From Ailanthus altissimus (lineage: Eukaryota; Streptophyta; Magnoliopsida; Sapindales; Simaroubaceae): a stretch of DNA of 64,000 bases. The notes under the pieces were generated by a model. That model worked only from the letters and a program-made list of their open reading frames with translations. It was not told the DNA's origin and did no database searches. Position 1 is the first letter of the stretch. Every line of letters begins with the position of its first letter. Location of the stretch: assembly GCA_946807835.1 (NCBI GenBank), contig OX327697.1, forward strand, positions 325,001-389,000, written 5' to 3'. Made by a program: the position numbers and the translations under genes. Shown piece after piece: positions 45,472 to 55,210 of the stretch.

Positions 45472-48400
45472 CTACGTGTCTGCTAGGTCATGCAAGGATC
45501 TACACCATACAAACTTGTTGATATTGATGGGCTTGGTCAACACATCTGCTAGGTTATTATCTGTATGAATTTTTTTCATATCCATACTTCTATCTTCTAT
45601 CACTTCACGAACAAAGTGATATTGAACACCTATGTGCTTCGTTCTTGAATGAAAAGCTGGATTCCTTGCAATGTGCAAGGCACTCTAACTGTCACAAAAC
45701 AATTCAACTTTCTCTTGCTTGTGCCCGAGCTCCTCTAGTAATCTTTGTATCCAAATTGCTTCCTTGCAAGCTTGTGTAGCTGCCATGTATTCTGCTTCTG
45801 TTGTAGATAATGCCACAACAGTTTGCAGTTTCGAAACCCAGCTTACAGCTCCTCCTGCAAGTTTAAACACATAGCCAGTAGTGGATTTTCTTTTATCAAG
45901 GTCTCCTGCAAAATCTGAATCCACATAGCCCTTAACAATAAAATCTGATCCTCCGTAACATAAAGCAACATCTGAGGTACCCTTAATGTATCTAAGGATC
46001 CTCCTGACACAACCCTAATACTCTCTACTAGGATTCGCCATGTATCTACTAACTGCTCCCACTGCTTGTGCAATGTCTGGTCTGGTACAAATCATAGCGA
46101 ACATTAAACTTCCCACTGCTGATGCATACGATACTCGAGACATCTCCTTCCTCTCTACTTCTTTGCTAGGACACATCTTAGAGGGTAACTTGAAATTAAC
46201 AGGAAGTGGGGTACTAATTGGCTTACAATCTTGCATGTTGAAGCGCCACAAGATTTTCTTTAAGTAGTTCTTCTAAGAAAACCAAATCTTCCTGTTATTT
46301 CTGTCTCGGTGAATTTGCATCCCTAGAATCTTGTTTGCTGGTCCCAAGTTCTTCATATCAAATTTCCTAGCCAACTGTGCCTTTAATTCTTGGACTCGAT
46401 CTTTATTGGGGCCTGCCACCAACATGTCATCCACGTACAACAGTAAAATAATGAAATCATTATCATCTTCAAACCTTTTGTAGTATGTATAATGGTCTGA
46501 ACTAAGTTTGTTGTATCCAAAGCTGATGATATATGAATCAAATCTCTTGTACCAATACCTCGGCGCCTGTTTGAGACTGTACAGAGATTTGTTCAACCTG
46601 CAAACCAAGTTCTCTTTTTCTTCTTCTTTAAAACCTTCTAGTTGGAGCATATAAATTTCTTCTTTAAGTTCTCCATAAAGAAAAGCTGTTTTCACATCTA
46701 GCTATTCTAGATGTAAGTCAAATGTAGCACACATTACCAGGACTATTCTGACTATCATGAGTCTAACCACAGGGAAAAATATCTCATTAAAGTCAATACC
46801 TTCTTTCTGAGTATAACCTTTCACCACCAATCTCGCACGATTCTGCTCCACTTGGTCATTGCCATCCCGTTTGATCTTGTAGACCCATTTGTTTCTAATG
46901 GTTTTTCTTCCACGTGGTAGTGCAACCAGCTCCCATGTTTTGTTCTTATGCAAGGCTTCAATCTCTTCTTGCATTGCTGTCATCCATAGAGAAACATCTT
47001 GACTTTTAGAAGCCTCCTGGAAAGTTGTTGGCTCTCCATCCTCTGTTAGAAGGCAGTATGCAACATAAGCTTCCATGACATACTCCGAGTGCCATGATGG
47101 TGGTCGTCTCTCACGAGTTGATCTACGATCATCTGTAGCCTCAGACTCTACTGGTTCTTGTTCTTCATGCTCTGGTGCTGCTTCAGAAGAATCTGAATCT
47201 TCTTGTACTTGATTATTTTCCATTTGTACTGTTGTAGTCTATGAATTTTCCTTCACTGTGCTATCATCTTTATCATTCCTTTGCAGTTTATCTTCTGCAA
47301 ATATCACATCTCTGCTGATAACGACCTTGTGGGTAGTGGGATCCCACAAGCGATACCCCTTGACTCCATCAGCATATCTTAAGAAAAGACATTTTCTAGA
47401 TTTTGGATCCAGCTTCGTTGTTTCTTGGGGATTATACATCACGTACACAGGACTTCCAAATGTATGAATGCGAGAATAATCAACTGGTTTTCCAGTCCAC
47501 ATCTCCATCGATGTCTTCAACTCGATTGCTGTTGATGGTGACCGATTTACCACATAACATGCGGTTTTGACTGTTTCTGCCCAAAATGCTTTGGCTAAAC
47601 CTGCAGTTCTCAACATAGCTCTTGTTCTCTCCAACAAGGTTCTGTTCATCCGCTCTGCTACTCCATTCTACTGAGGCGTGTAAGCTGTGCTGAATTGCCG
47701 ATTGATGCCTTCTTGTTGACAGAATGCAATAAAATTCTCACCAGTATATTCTCCTCTATTATCTGTCCTTAAACACTTGATCTTCTTTTCTGATTCAAGT
47801 TCTACACGCGCTCTGAATATTCTGAAAGCTTCAAACACATATGACTTCTTCTTGATTGAATACACCCAACATCTCCTGAAGTAATCATCTATGAATGATA
47901 CAAAATATCTCGCTCCTCCTAAGGACATCACCGGTGCTTGCCAAACATCAGAGTGGATCAATTCTAGAATTTTTTTACTTCTAGAACTGGATGTGCTAAA
48001 CTTTAATCTGTCCTACTTACTTGTGACACAATGCTCATAGAAAGGTAAATGAACCGATTTGAGCCTAGGAAGTAAATTTTGATCAGAGAGAATCTTCAAA
48101 CCTCGTTCTGACATATGGCCCAGTTTATGATGCCACATTATCGTTGACTCTTCTGCTGAACTAGTTGATACAACAGATGCATCTCCTTCCTGTAGTGTTT
48201 CTCCATTAAGCATGTACAAATTTGTAGTAACCTTTTCTGCTTTCATTACTACAAGCGCGCCTTTGAGAATTTTCATTATCCCATTTTCAATTTGGGTCTT
48301 ACACCCAGTGTTATCTAATTATCCCAATGACAAAAGATTCTTCTTGAGGCCTTTCACATGTCGCACATCCTGGATAATACGAACAGTACCATCGTACATC

Positions 48401-49411
48401 TTCATCTTGATGGATCCTACTCCAGTCATTTCTAAAGCATGATCGTTCCCCATATATACAGATCCTCTAGAGGTAGGTTCATATTGATGGAACCATTCTC
48501 TTTTAGAGGTCATGTGCCATGTAGCTCCAGAATCCATAAGCCATACATCAGAGAACCATTTTCTGCTTTCAACAATTATTGCTGCCTCGCTGTATAAAAT
48601 TTCACCATCATCTGAGGTGCTTGCAATATTCCCTTGAGGTTTGTCCTCTGCACTTTTCTTCAATCCCCAACAATCCTTCTTTAGATGGCCTTTCTTGCCA
48701 CAATGGTAGCATTTGACGTTCTTTTTACTTCTGAATTTTGGTCTACTATGATTTTGACTCCCACTGGGGCCACGTTCTGTTGATCTACCTCTCATCATTG
48801 TCAAAGCTTCTGCTTGCTGCGAACATTCCTGTTTGTCTTCTTTATTTTTCCGTCTTCGTTCTTCTCCCAATACAGCAGCTGTAACATCATCGAAGACTAA
48901 GAATTCCGTTAGGATATTATTCGTCAAGTTGATGATGAGTTGATTATACGAATCTGGTAGGCTTTGAAGTAAAATCTTCGCACGTTCACCTGCCTCTATT
49001 TTATGCCCCAAGGAAGTGAGTTGGGAAAATATAGTATTTAACGTGTTGATGTGCTCTGTCACTGAAGTGGATTCTGCCATTCGAAGAGTATACAATCTCC
49101 CTTTTAAGAAGATCTTGTTGTGCAAAGATTTGACCTCATACAATTTTATGAGAGTATCCCAGATCTCTTTTGCTGTCTTCTTTTCCGCTACACTGGATAG
49201 CACTTTATCAGCAAGTGTTAGATGCAGATCAGCAACTGTATTACTGTCAATCTCATTCCACTTGATATCATTAGTAATACCAGCGGGCCTTTCATCTATT
49301 GCTTCTAAGCACTTGTTTTTCCTTAAAATCGCCTTTATTTTTATTTTTTACAATATAAAATTACCTCCATTGAACTTCTCAACTTCGTATTTTGCCGCCA
49401 TTACTTTTCAC
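45472..49411 (-). pseudogene. Copia gag-pol polyprotein, interrupted
   Basis: Read from 49,395 downward, gag starts MAAKYEVEKFNGGNF and soon meets a stop (NFIL*), then is open to 48,319. It contains a CCHC zinc knuckle CYHCGKKGHLKKDC and a protease motif DSGATWHM. Next come the pre-integrase HHKLGHMSERGL (48,140), the integrase core (FIDDYFRRCWVY; LRTDNRGEYT, where the usual second Gly is Arg; then NRTLLERTRAM), RT with DMLVAGP after the YVDD motif (46,420), and RNase H DSDFAGDLDKRKSTTGYV ending near 45,480 with HTDNNLADVLTKP. At least eight frame breaks or stops separate the pieces. Sequence wording is close to tobacco Tnt1. Confidence 0.9.
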
Positions 49412-49457
49412 CACGAACTGCTTTCTGCCAGGATCGGCTCCCACTGTTTCATATAAA

Positions 49458-49540
49458 TAGTAACTGTACGTATGAACAGTAACTGTATGTATAAATAGTA
49501 ACTATATATGTAAATAGTAACTATATACGTAAATAGTGAC
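49458..49540. repeat. Leader tandem repeat, ~19-bp unit
   Basis: About four and a half copies of a unit like AGTAACTRTATRTRTAAAT lie between the primer site and gag of the Tnt1-like element. Confidence 0.75.
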
Positions 49541-49555
49541 CTCCTTCAACCAAAA

Positions 49556-49567
49556 GCTTTGATACTA
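49556..49567 (-). other. Primer-binding site of the Tnt1-like element
   Basis: The minus strand reads TAGTATCAAAGC two bases inside the 5' LTR, matching the initiator methionine tRNA primer site TGGTATCAGAGC at 10 of 12 positions. Confidence 0.75.
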
Positions 49568-49569
49568 CT

Positions 49570-49947
49570 TGTTAGGAAATTGAGGGGTGATGCAGGGTCG
49601 CAACTAAAGCAAAATTGAGAAAAATAATAAAAAAAAAATAAGACAAAACACAAGTTTACGTGGTTCGGCTTTTAGCCTACGTCCATAGGCGAAGACAGAA
49701 GAATCTCTTACTATTGAAAATGGAGAATACAAGTATTGTAGTATTTTAGCCTCACAACCCAAAATTCCAATACACCTAATTCTCTCAAATCACTCAAAAA
49801 ATACACAAATTCTCTCAAAATTATATTATTTTTTTAAAATAAAATTATAAATTGTTAAACTTTTTCATTTATAAGAAAAGTTTAGCATGGTGGACAGTCC
49901 ACCATGGTTGAATTCATTGCTGGCACTGTATGCCAGCTACCACAACA
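49570..49947 (-). repeat. 5' LTR of the Tnt1-like element
   Basis: It is 378 bp, ends TGTTAGGAAATTG on the plus strand side, and pairs with 44,973-45,393. Confidence 0.9.
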
Positions 49948-50189
49948 AATTGGTTAATAAATAAAAAATTAATTAATTAGTGCTGACATGCACGTGATTA
50001 AAACTGAAGTTATAATATATGCGTATTTAAACAGTAATTATGCATTTTAACTTAGAATAATTTGTTTAAATAAGTGTTAGTTGCTAAGGAAAGGGAGAGT
50101 ATTTAAATATATTTAGAAATAGAGCGACTAAATTGCCTATTTAAACATGCCTTGGGTTTGGAGGTTGGTTCACTTATCCTTAAGTTTTA

Positions 50190-50636
50190 TTTTCAATAAT
50201 TTATTACACGTGATTCTCCTCTGCTATAAGCACACACGTGTATGTCATATGCTTTTTGCTACTTGCCCCTAACTCTTAAATTTGCTCCTCCTCCCTTGCT
50301 TCTTATCGCATGATTCTCACATGGTATTGTATAAATTTTACGTGACTCGTTCCTATATGCTAAGTACATGCCTTCGCATGGTTCTTTCTTGGTTAATTTT
50401 GTATTACCCTTGCTCCCTCGTGTCAGAACTATTTTGCCACGTATCAATCATTTTTCACAAGGTGGTGAATTGCCACTCAAAGGCGTCGTCCAGTAATAGG
50501 TCTATGCATTCAGTGCATTTTTCACACACTAATATGCTGATTCTAGTCCTACCAGGCTCGTAAATTCATCAAGAAAAAATTACATTTTGTTAAATTAGTT
50601 CTTACTATTAATTAATAATTAACTCGTTAATTCAAC
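50190..50636. other. Intergenic
   Basis: No gene is supported. Open frames at 50,259-50,447 and 50,282-50,563 overlap on opposite strands and show no domain. Confidence 0.35.
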
Positions 50637-50940
50637 TAGGAATAAGGTCCTTGTCATTAACAATCATCAAACAAATAAATTGCTGCTAAGCTTATGGGTT
50701 AGATGCTTATGTATTCTGATAAATACACCAGTTATATGATATGACCATCACTTCACCTTTACTGCATAAGCCTAAATTGCTTCATTTCTTGGTTGCAAAG
50801 CCAAAGAATCCCAAAATCAAAACATTTAGGCATTCCACAATTCACAACCCAAAGAGCATGATAAAGTTTCAATGCCAGCTCATCATTTTCAGAGCAAGTG
50901 TTAAAGCAGCATATCATTAACATATCTCATGTCTCAACCA
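50637..50940 (-). repeat. TMEM45-like gene 3' flank, duplicated near MMP gene
   Basis: It matches 3,069-3,480 in the same orientation. It may be the distal 3' untranslated or downstream region of the gene at 51.8-52.8 kb or of the candidate small gene at 51.0-51.5 kb. Confidence 0.6.
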
Positions 50941-51013
50941 CATACTATGAGTACCCATAAATTTCAGAGAGATCCTAAGTTTTATTTATGGTATTGTGCA
51001 TGCAATTTCAATG

Positions 51014-51477
51014 CTATAGAGGCCATTGCAATTGAAATTGGGAAAAAAAAAAGGTGTCACTGATGATAAAATGGGGAAAATAATTAAATTCGACATGAAA
51101 GGAAGAGATGCATTTAGGTTTCCAGGGGGTTACAACTGAAACATTGCTCAGTCGCCATTCCTTGTCGGCAAGCAAGATATTATAGCATAAACCCATCAGT
51201 GTCCAGGCCAGCAGAAAGAAATACAAATGCCTGTACCAAGCCATGGAAGAGTTTCTATTCAGTACCTAATTGCTCCCTGAATGTATAGACAGAGATTCAC
51301 TTGTTCCCAGTTAATTGTACAATTTGACCAAATGAAATTATGAGAAAAGAAAAAAAAACTGAAACTAGAAATCCGCAGAACAAACACAAATATACCGAGC
51401 AGCACTGTCATCAACACTCCCTTCGACAAGATCACAAATGGCATCTGACCATTACTTTCAGCTTTCATTTCAAACAA
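51014..51477 (-). CDS. Candidate small two-exon membrane protein gene
   Basis: On the minus strand one open frame starts at 51,477 with MFEMKAESNGQMPFVILSK followed by a hydrophobic run (GVLMTVLLGIFVFVL). A second frame has an ATG at 51,244 (MAWYRHLYFFLLAWTLMGLC), then YNILLADKEWRLSNVSVV. A GTATAT donor after LLG and a TTGGTACAG acceptor could join them into one short protein with two membrane segments. Coding-like composition in both parts and absence of this interval from the duplicated flank at 3.1-3.5 kb are the reasons to list it. No family was recognised. It could instead be part of the long 3' region of the TMEM45-like gene. Confidence 0.25.
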
Positions 51478-51789
51478 ATATGATCAGTAACTTCAACAGG
51501 ATCTTGAGCAATTGAACATTTCCGTGAGTCAAGAATCAGTTGCTTAAAATCAGAATCAAACTGAGACACAGATCGCATTAGAATAAGGCACCAATTCCGC
51601 AATCTCATTAAAAATAATATCAAAACACAATGTCAACTCATACAATTTAAAGTAATTCAAAAAATGGACATATGCATTATAGCAATTCAAATTACAAAGT
51701 CAGCCTCATCATTCTACACTAACAACGTCGTAAAAGAACAAACTACAATGCTTCATAGTACAAACAATCGTTAGATGTAATCATTTACC

Positions 51790-52803
51790 TCACTGATGAG
51801 AACCACAGCCATTAACACCCACTTCTACCTTAGGCTTCGCCATATTGTCCTCTTCTTTAATGTCATCCTCATCAGAATCCAAAGTGAAATTACTCGCAAT
51901 CTCCATTTGCTGCATTTCAGCTCCAAGAGGCCTATACTGGGAAAAATCACTACGAACCCCATTTCTTTTAGCCAGCAATGAGTACAAACCCACAACCAAA
52001 ATCACAAGAAAAGCAAGATGGCAATTAAACTGAAGCGTGGCAATAGCACTTGCCCTGTGATATTCTGGATGTCCCTTACACCTTATAGTAAAATTGCCTC
52101 TACTCTTTTCATGTAAAGAGCAGCCATGAGCTATCAAACTAGTGTAAAAAGACAAACCCATCTGCACAAACCAAAATCCTTGCAAAATCAACCCAATCCC
52201 ACGAGCCAATCTTGCATAATTGGATCTTGATTTCGATGCTTCCGATCCAAGAACCGTTGAAACCACACATATCAAAATGGGTACAAGCAGAAGATCATAA
52301 TACCTATTCTCAATCCCACTCGTATCCTTCCTTTGCAGATAAAAAAGAAAGAATTCTTCCACAAAACCAAAAAGCAAGATCAAATCAAGAATCACCGAAG
52401 GCAAAGAGAGCGAACCCCGAAAATTCACCAACAAACCAAGAACAGAGTAAAGAAAAAACTGAGCCGCAATAGCAAGAACTTGCAACTGAAGAGCAGAACC
52501 AACTCGATCTTTCAAATCAATAGCATTAAACACAGAAACCAAAGAGTTTAACATAACCAAAAACGAAAGAACTAAAGCAAAGATAAAATTAAAAGAAAAA
52601 TACTGCCTTTCTCTTCCTCCATTGGCCCTATATACGGAGGATGAATGCACAGCTGTTGCTGTTGAAGTATTATTATTGATATGCGTGAGAGGTGAAGATG
52701 GGTCTGTCACCTGGATTTGTGCTGAGTTTGATGTGCAGATAAATTCCCAGATACCTATCAGAATGAAGCCACCGCCAGCGGCGGTGAAGGTGAAAAGCCC
52801 CAT
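51790..52803 (-). CDS. TMEM45/DUF716 family transmembrane protein
   Basis: A 337-residue integral membrane protein, intronless as read here. The start is the ATG at 52,803 (MGLFTFTAAGGGFILIG), the usual N-terminus of plant TMEM45-like proteins; the open frame extends 19 codons upstream without another ATG. About seven hydrophobic segments are visible, among them residues 7-25, 70-90, about 105-130, 135-160, 175-195, 210-235 and 255-280. The family signature is in FVEEFFLFYLQRKDTSGIENR followed by YYDLLLVPI, and in GIGLILQGFWFVQMGL. A loop of Ser/Asn/Thr-rich sequence follows the first segment, and the C-terminus is acidic (DSDEDD) and likely cytosolic. Molecular function of this family in plants is not established by the sequence. 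It is divergently oriented from the CREG gene 2.4 kb away. Confidence 0.88.
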   Translation of the reverse strand: MGLFTFTAAGGGFILIGIWEFICTSNSAQIQVTDPSSPLTHINNNTSTATAVHSSSVYRANGGRERQYFSFNFIFALVLSFLVMLNSLVSVFNAIDLKDRVGSALQLQVLAIAAQFFLYSVLGLLVNFRGSLSLPSVILDLILLFGFVEEFFLFYLQRKDTSGIENRYYDLLLVPILICVVSTVLGSEASKSRSNYARLARGIGLILQGFWFVQMGLSFYTSLIAHGCSLHEKSRGNFTIRCKGHPEYHRASAIATLQFNCHLAFLVILVVGLYSLLAKRNGVRSDFSQYRPLGAEMQQMEIASNFTLDSDEDDIKEEDNMAKPKVEVGVNGCGSHQ

Positions 52804-53524
52804 CAAATATTGAATCTCTCTCAGGTAAAAAGAAGAGGTCTTTGATTTGGTGGAGTTCAATTGTGAGATGGGTTTTGATGTTCTGAGAAAACAAGGTTCG
52901 GGTTATCGTTTGTTGTCATTAGATTGTTAATCGTCCTGTTCCAAAGTCAATGGTGAAAAGGAGTTTGTGTTCTAGAACTTGACCGCTCGCGACATTATTT
53001 TTTATTATTGGTTTTGGTTCCCATTGCAGAGACAACAATTACTTGACCCATTCCTTCCGCCAATTTGGGCTTGAGTTGGGCCAATAGCCAACCATTTCGG
53101 ATGTCAATGCTAAAAGAACTTATCTTTGATTATCAAAGTTGTATGTCCCGTTTAAGCAATACGATCAAAGTTGATATATTTTTAAAATTTAACCAATAAT
53201 TACGAAATTTTATTTTTAATTTTTTACTTATTTCAATTTTAATATATATATATAAACTCAAATGAAAAAAACTCATGAAAAGGTTTATATTTGTTTTTGG
53301 TACATAACCAAATAACTAATATACATTGCTAAAACCAGCTAATTACATAAACCATTGAGGAACAGTTCAACAAAACGGAGTAGTCCTGCAAAAAGGCCAC
53401 AAACAAATCCCAAAAAAAGAGGGAGAGCATATGATTTATCATCTATTTACAATATTATTTATATTGTGACTACTTATATTAGTAAGACAACGACTCAAGA
53501 TGTTTAATATATTGAAAGACAATA
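52804..53524. other. Upstream region of the TMEM45-like gene
   Basis: It contains the promoter and 5' leader of the minus-strand gene; no TATA box was picked with confidence. No other gene is seen. Confidence 0.35.
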
Positions 53525-53830
53525 TATATTAAGTAAATTCAATGACTATGTTACTAAAAAATATGAATATAACTTGTTTAATAAACTGAATATATATAAA
53601 TTATTTATGAAAAAAATTGTAAAAATGTTTATATTAAGTAAATTAAGCAGGCATGTTGCTTCGAAAAGATAAATATAACTTATTTAATAAATTAGTTGAA
53701 AAATATGTCAAGTTTTGACACAATTAATTAAATGCGTCAAGTTTGAATTAGAGAGTTTAAAACAATTAATTAAAAGTGTCGAGTTTGAGTTAGAGAATTT
53801 AATGCAATTGATTAAAAATATTTTATGTGT
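53525..53830. repeat. Two adjoining short tandem repeats
   Basis: A ~107-bp unit starting ATATTAAGTAAATT is present twice (53,525-53,592 and 53,632-53,697 are the conserved parts). It is followed by two to three copies of a ~50-bp unit with GTCAAGTTTGAATTAGAGAG and CAATTAATTAAA (53,700-53,822). All units are imperfect. Confidence 0.65.
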
Positions 53831-55133
53831 TCAAATCAAATACATATATATATATAAACTATTAAATTAATCAACACAACAACACGGATATAATCCACCA
53901 ACACATATTGCTATCCCTATGCTTATTGCAAACCTTCAAAATACTTAAAATAATAATGAGTATCTTTAGGAATAGGTAAGATAGGATCATAATTTAAGAA
54001 AAATAGATAAATTGAGCGTCGAGAGTTTTCATTTTTTATTATATAACTTGAAAGAAAATAAATTTTGTAAGAATAATAAATTTTCAAATTTTGAAACAAC
54101 TCAAATCGTTTCAACTAATTTATAATATTTGCAAAAACTAAGAACAAGAATTATTAACCAAAATTTATAAATTAGGCCGAGAATTTTTTACTAAATAAGA
54201 AGATTATGATTGAGAAATATTGACTTATAAAAGATAGATAAAATACAGAAATCTTAAAAATGAGATGGAATGAATACAAACAACATACTTGCTAATCCTA
54301 ACCTTCATTAAAAATTTTAGATATCCATTTTGTTTTTCAATATCTTCTTTTAATTTGAAAGAGAGTATTTAACGTTAGAAGAATGGTGTAATTATTGAAT
54401 TAGGACCATTTTTTAAATTAAATTTACTTAAATTTGTAATGATTTTTTTGATACATATTAACACTTAAATATGAGTGATTAATATTTATTTTTTAACTAT
54501 TTTTATTTTATCATTCACCAATTATGTGTTTATATTTCAGTAAGTGAAAATTTAACTTTGAGTCCTGTTTTGTAAATACTATTGAGTTATGGCTAGGAAC
54601 AACTCTTGGGTTCTTACTGACATTAGGGTTATTAAAAATATAATTATAAGATTTCACAAAACATTAAAGTGAATATAGTCCTAAAAGTACAGCTATAATT
54701 TTTGTTCTTTACTCATGCAAAGTCGGATCAGAACTGAATTAGAGTAATACTATAAGCAGGATGATCCATGTGAGCATTATAACTTTAAACATCAAGCCCA
54801 TAACAAGTTAAGTGACAACCAACAATCTCTAGCCCATAATGTGGTAACCCAAAATCCAGGTTCTGCTGCAACCCAGTTCAGCAAAATCTGTTTCCAAGGA
54901 TGTTACTTGTTGCCCAAAATGGCAAAATCAATCAAAACTAGACCCCAAACCCCAAAAGTACAACCTACTAAAGCACAAAGAATCTTGCATCTATTGTACT
55001 TGGGTGCAGGAAATCATAACTCACCTTTAACCAGTTGTGCTGTCTTTTCTTTTTCAGGAGGAAATGGGAAACTAATCCAACTAATAGCTTTCCTGTAGTA
55101 TTTGATTGTACCGTATCTAGTTATCCACAAAAT
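53831..55133. other. Intergenic upstream of CREG-like gene
   Basis: No gene is supported. The open frame 54,841-55,098 is in less AT-rich DNA just before the CREG promoter but has no domain. Confidence 0.35.
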
Positions 55134-55142
55134 TTTATATAG
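55134..55142 (+). promoter_or_regulatory. Possible TATA box of the CREG-like gene
   Basis: TTTATATAG lies 69-77 bp before the ATG at 55,211, a reasonable distance for a plant promoter with a short leader. Confidence 0.4.
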
Positions 55143-55210
55143 ATAGAGACATTGTAACTCTTAGTAATCTTCAGCATCACCATAGACTTTTGTATCAGAA
55201 ACAAGAAGAC

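Larger units (their letters stand above)
44973..49947 (-). mobile_element. Ty1/copia retrotransposon, Tnt1/Tork-like, TSD AATTG
   Basis: A 4,975-bp element on the minus strand with LTRs at 44,973-45,393 and 49,570-49,947. Exact target duplications AATTG lie at 44,968-44,972 and 49,948-49,952. It has a primer site, a polypurine tract and a full-order gag-protease-integrase-RT-RNase H. Internal stops and frameshifts break the coding frame, but LTRs and proteins are far less decayed than in the other two copia elements, so it is the youngest of the three. Confidence 0.93.
43684..50178. mobile_element. Candidate non-autonomous Mutator-like element, split by a copia insertion
   Basis: The left end (43,684-43,795) is inverted at the right end (reverse complement of 50,060-50,178); both contain TAACTAACAC and an AATTTAGT...CTCTATT segment at the same distance from the end. 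The outer ends read GAGAAAAG and GATAAGTG. Identical 11-mers CTTAAGTTTTA lie outside both (43,673-43,683 and 50,179-50,189); MULEs make 9-11 bp duplications. Without the copia insertion the element would be about 1.5 kb. No transposase frame is visible. Confidence 0.55.

Noticed and set aside
52212..52894. Plus-strand open frames over the TMEM45-like gene
   Set aside because: They are antisense shadows of a conserved coding sequence and have no domain.
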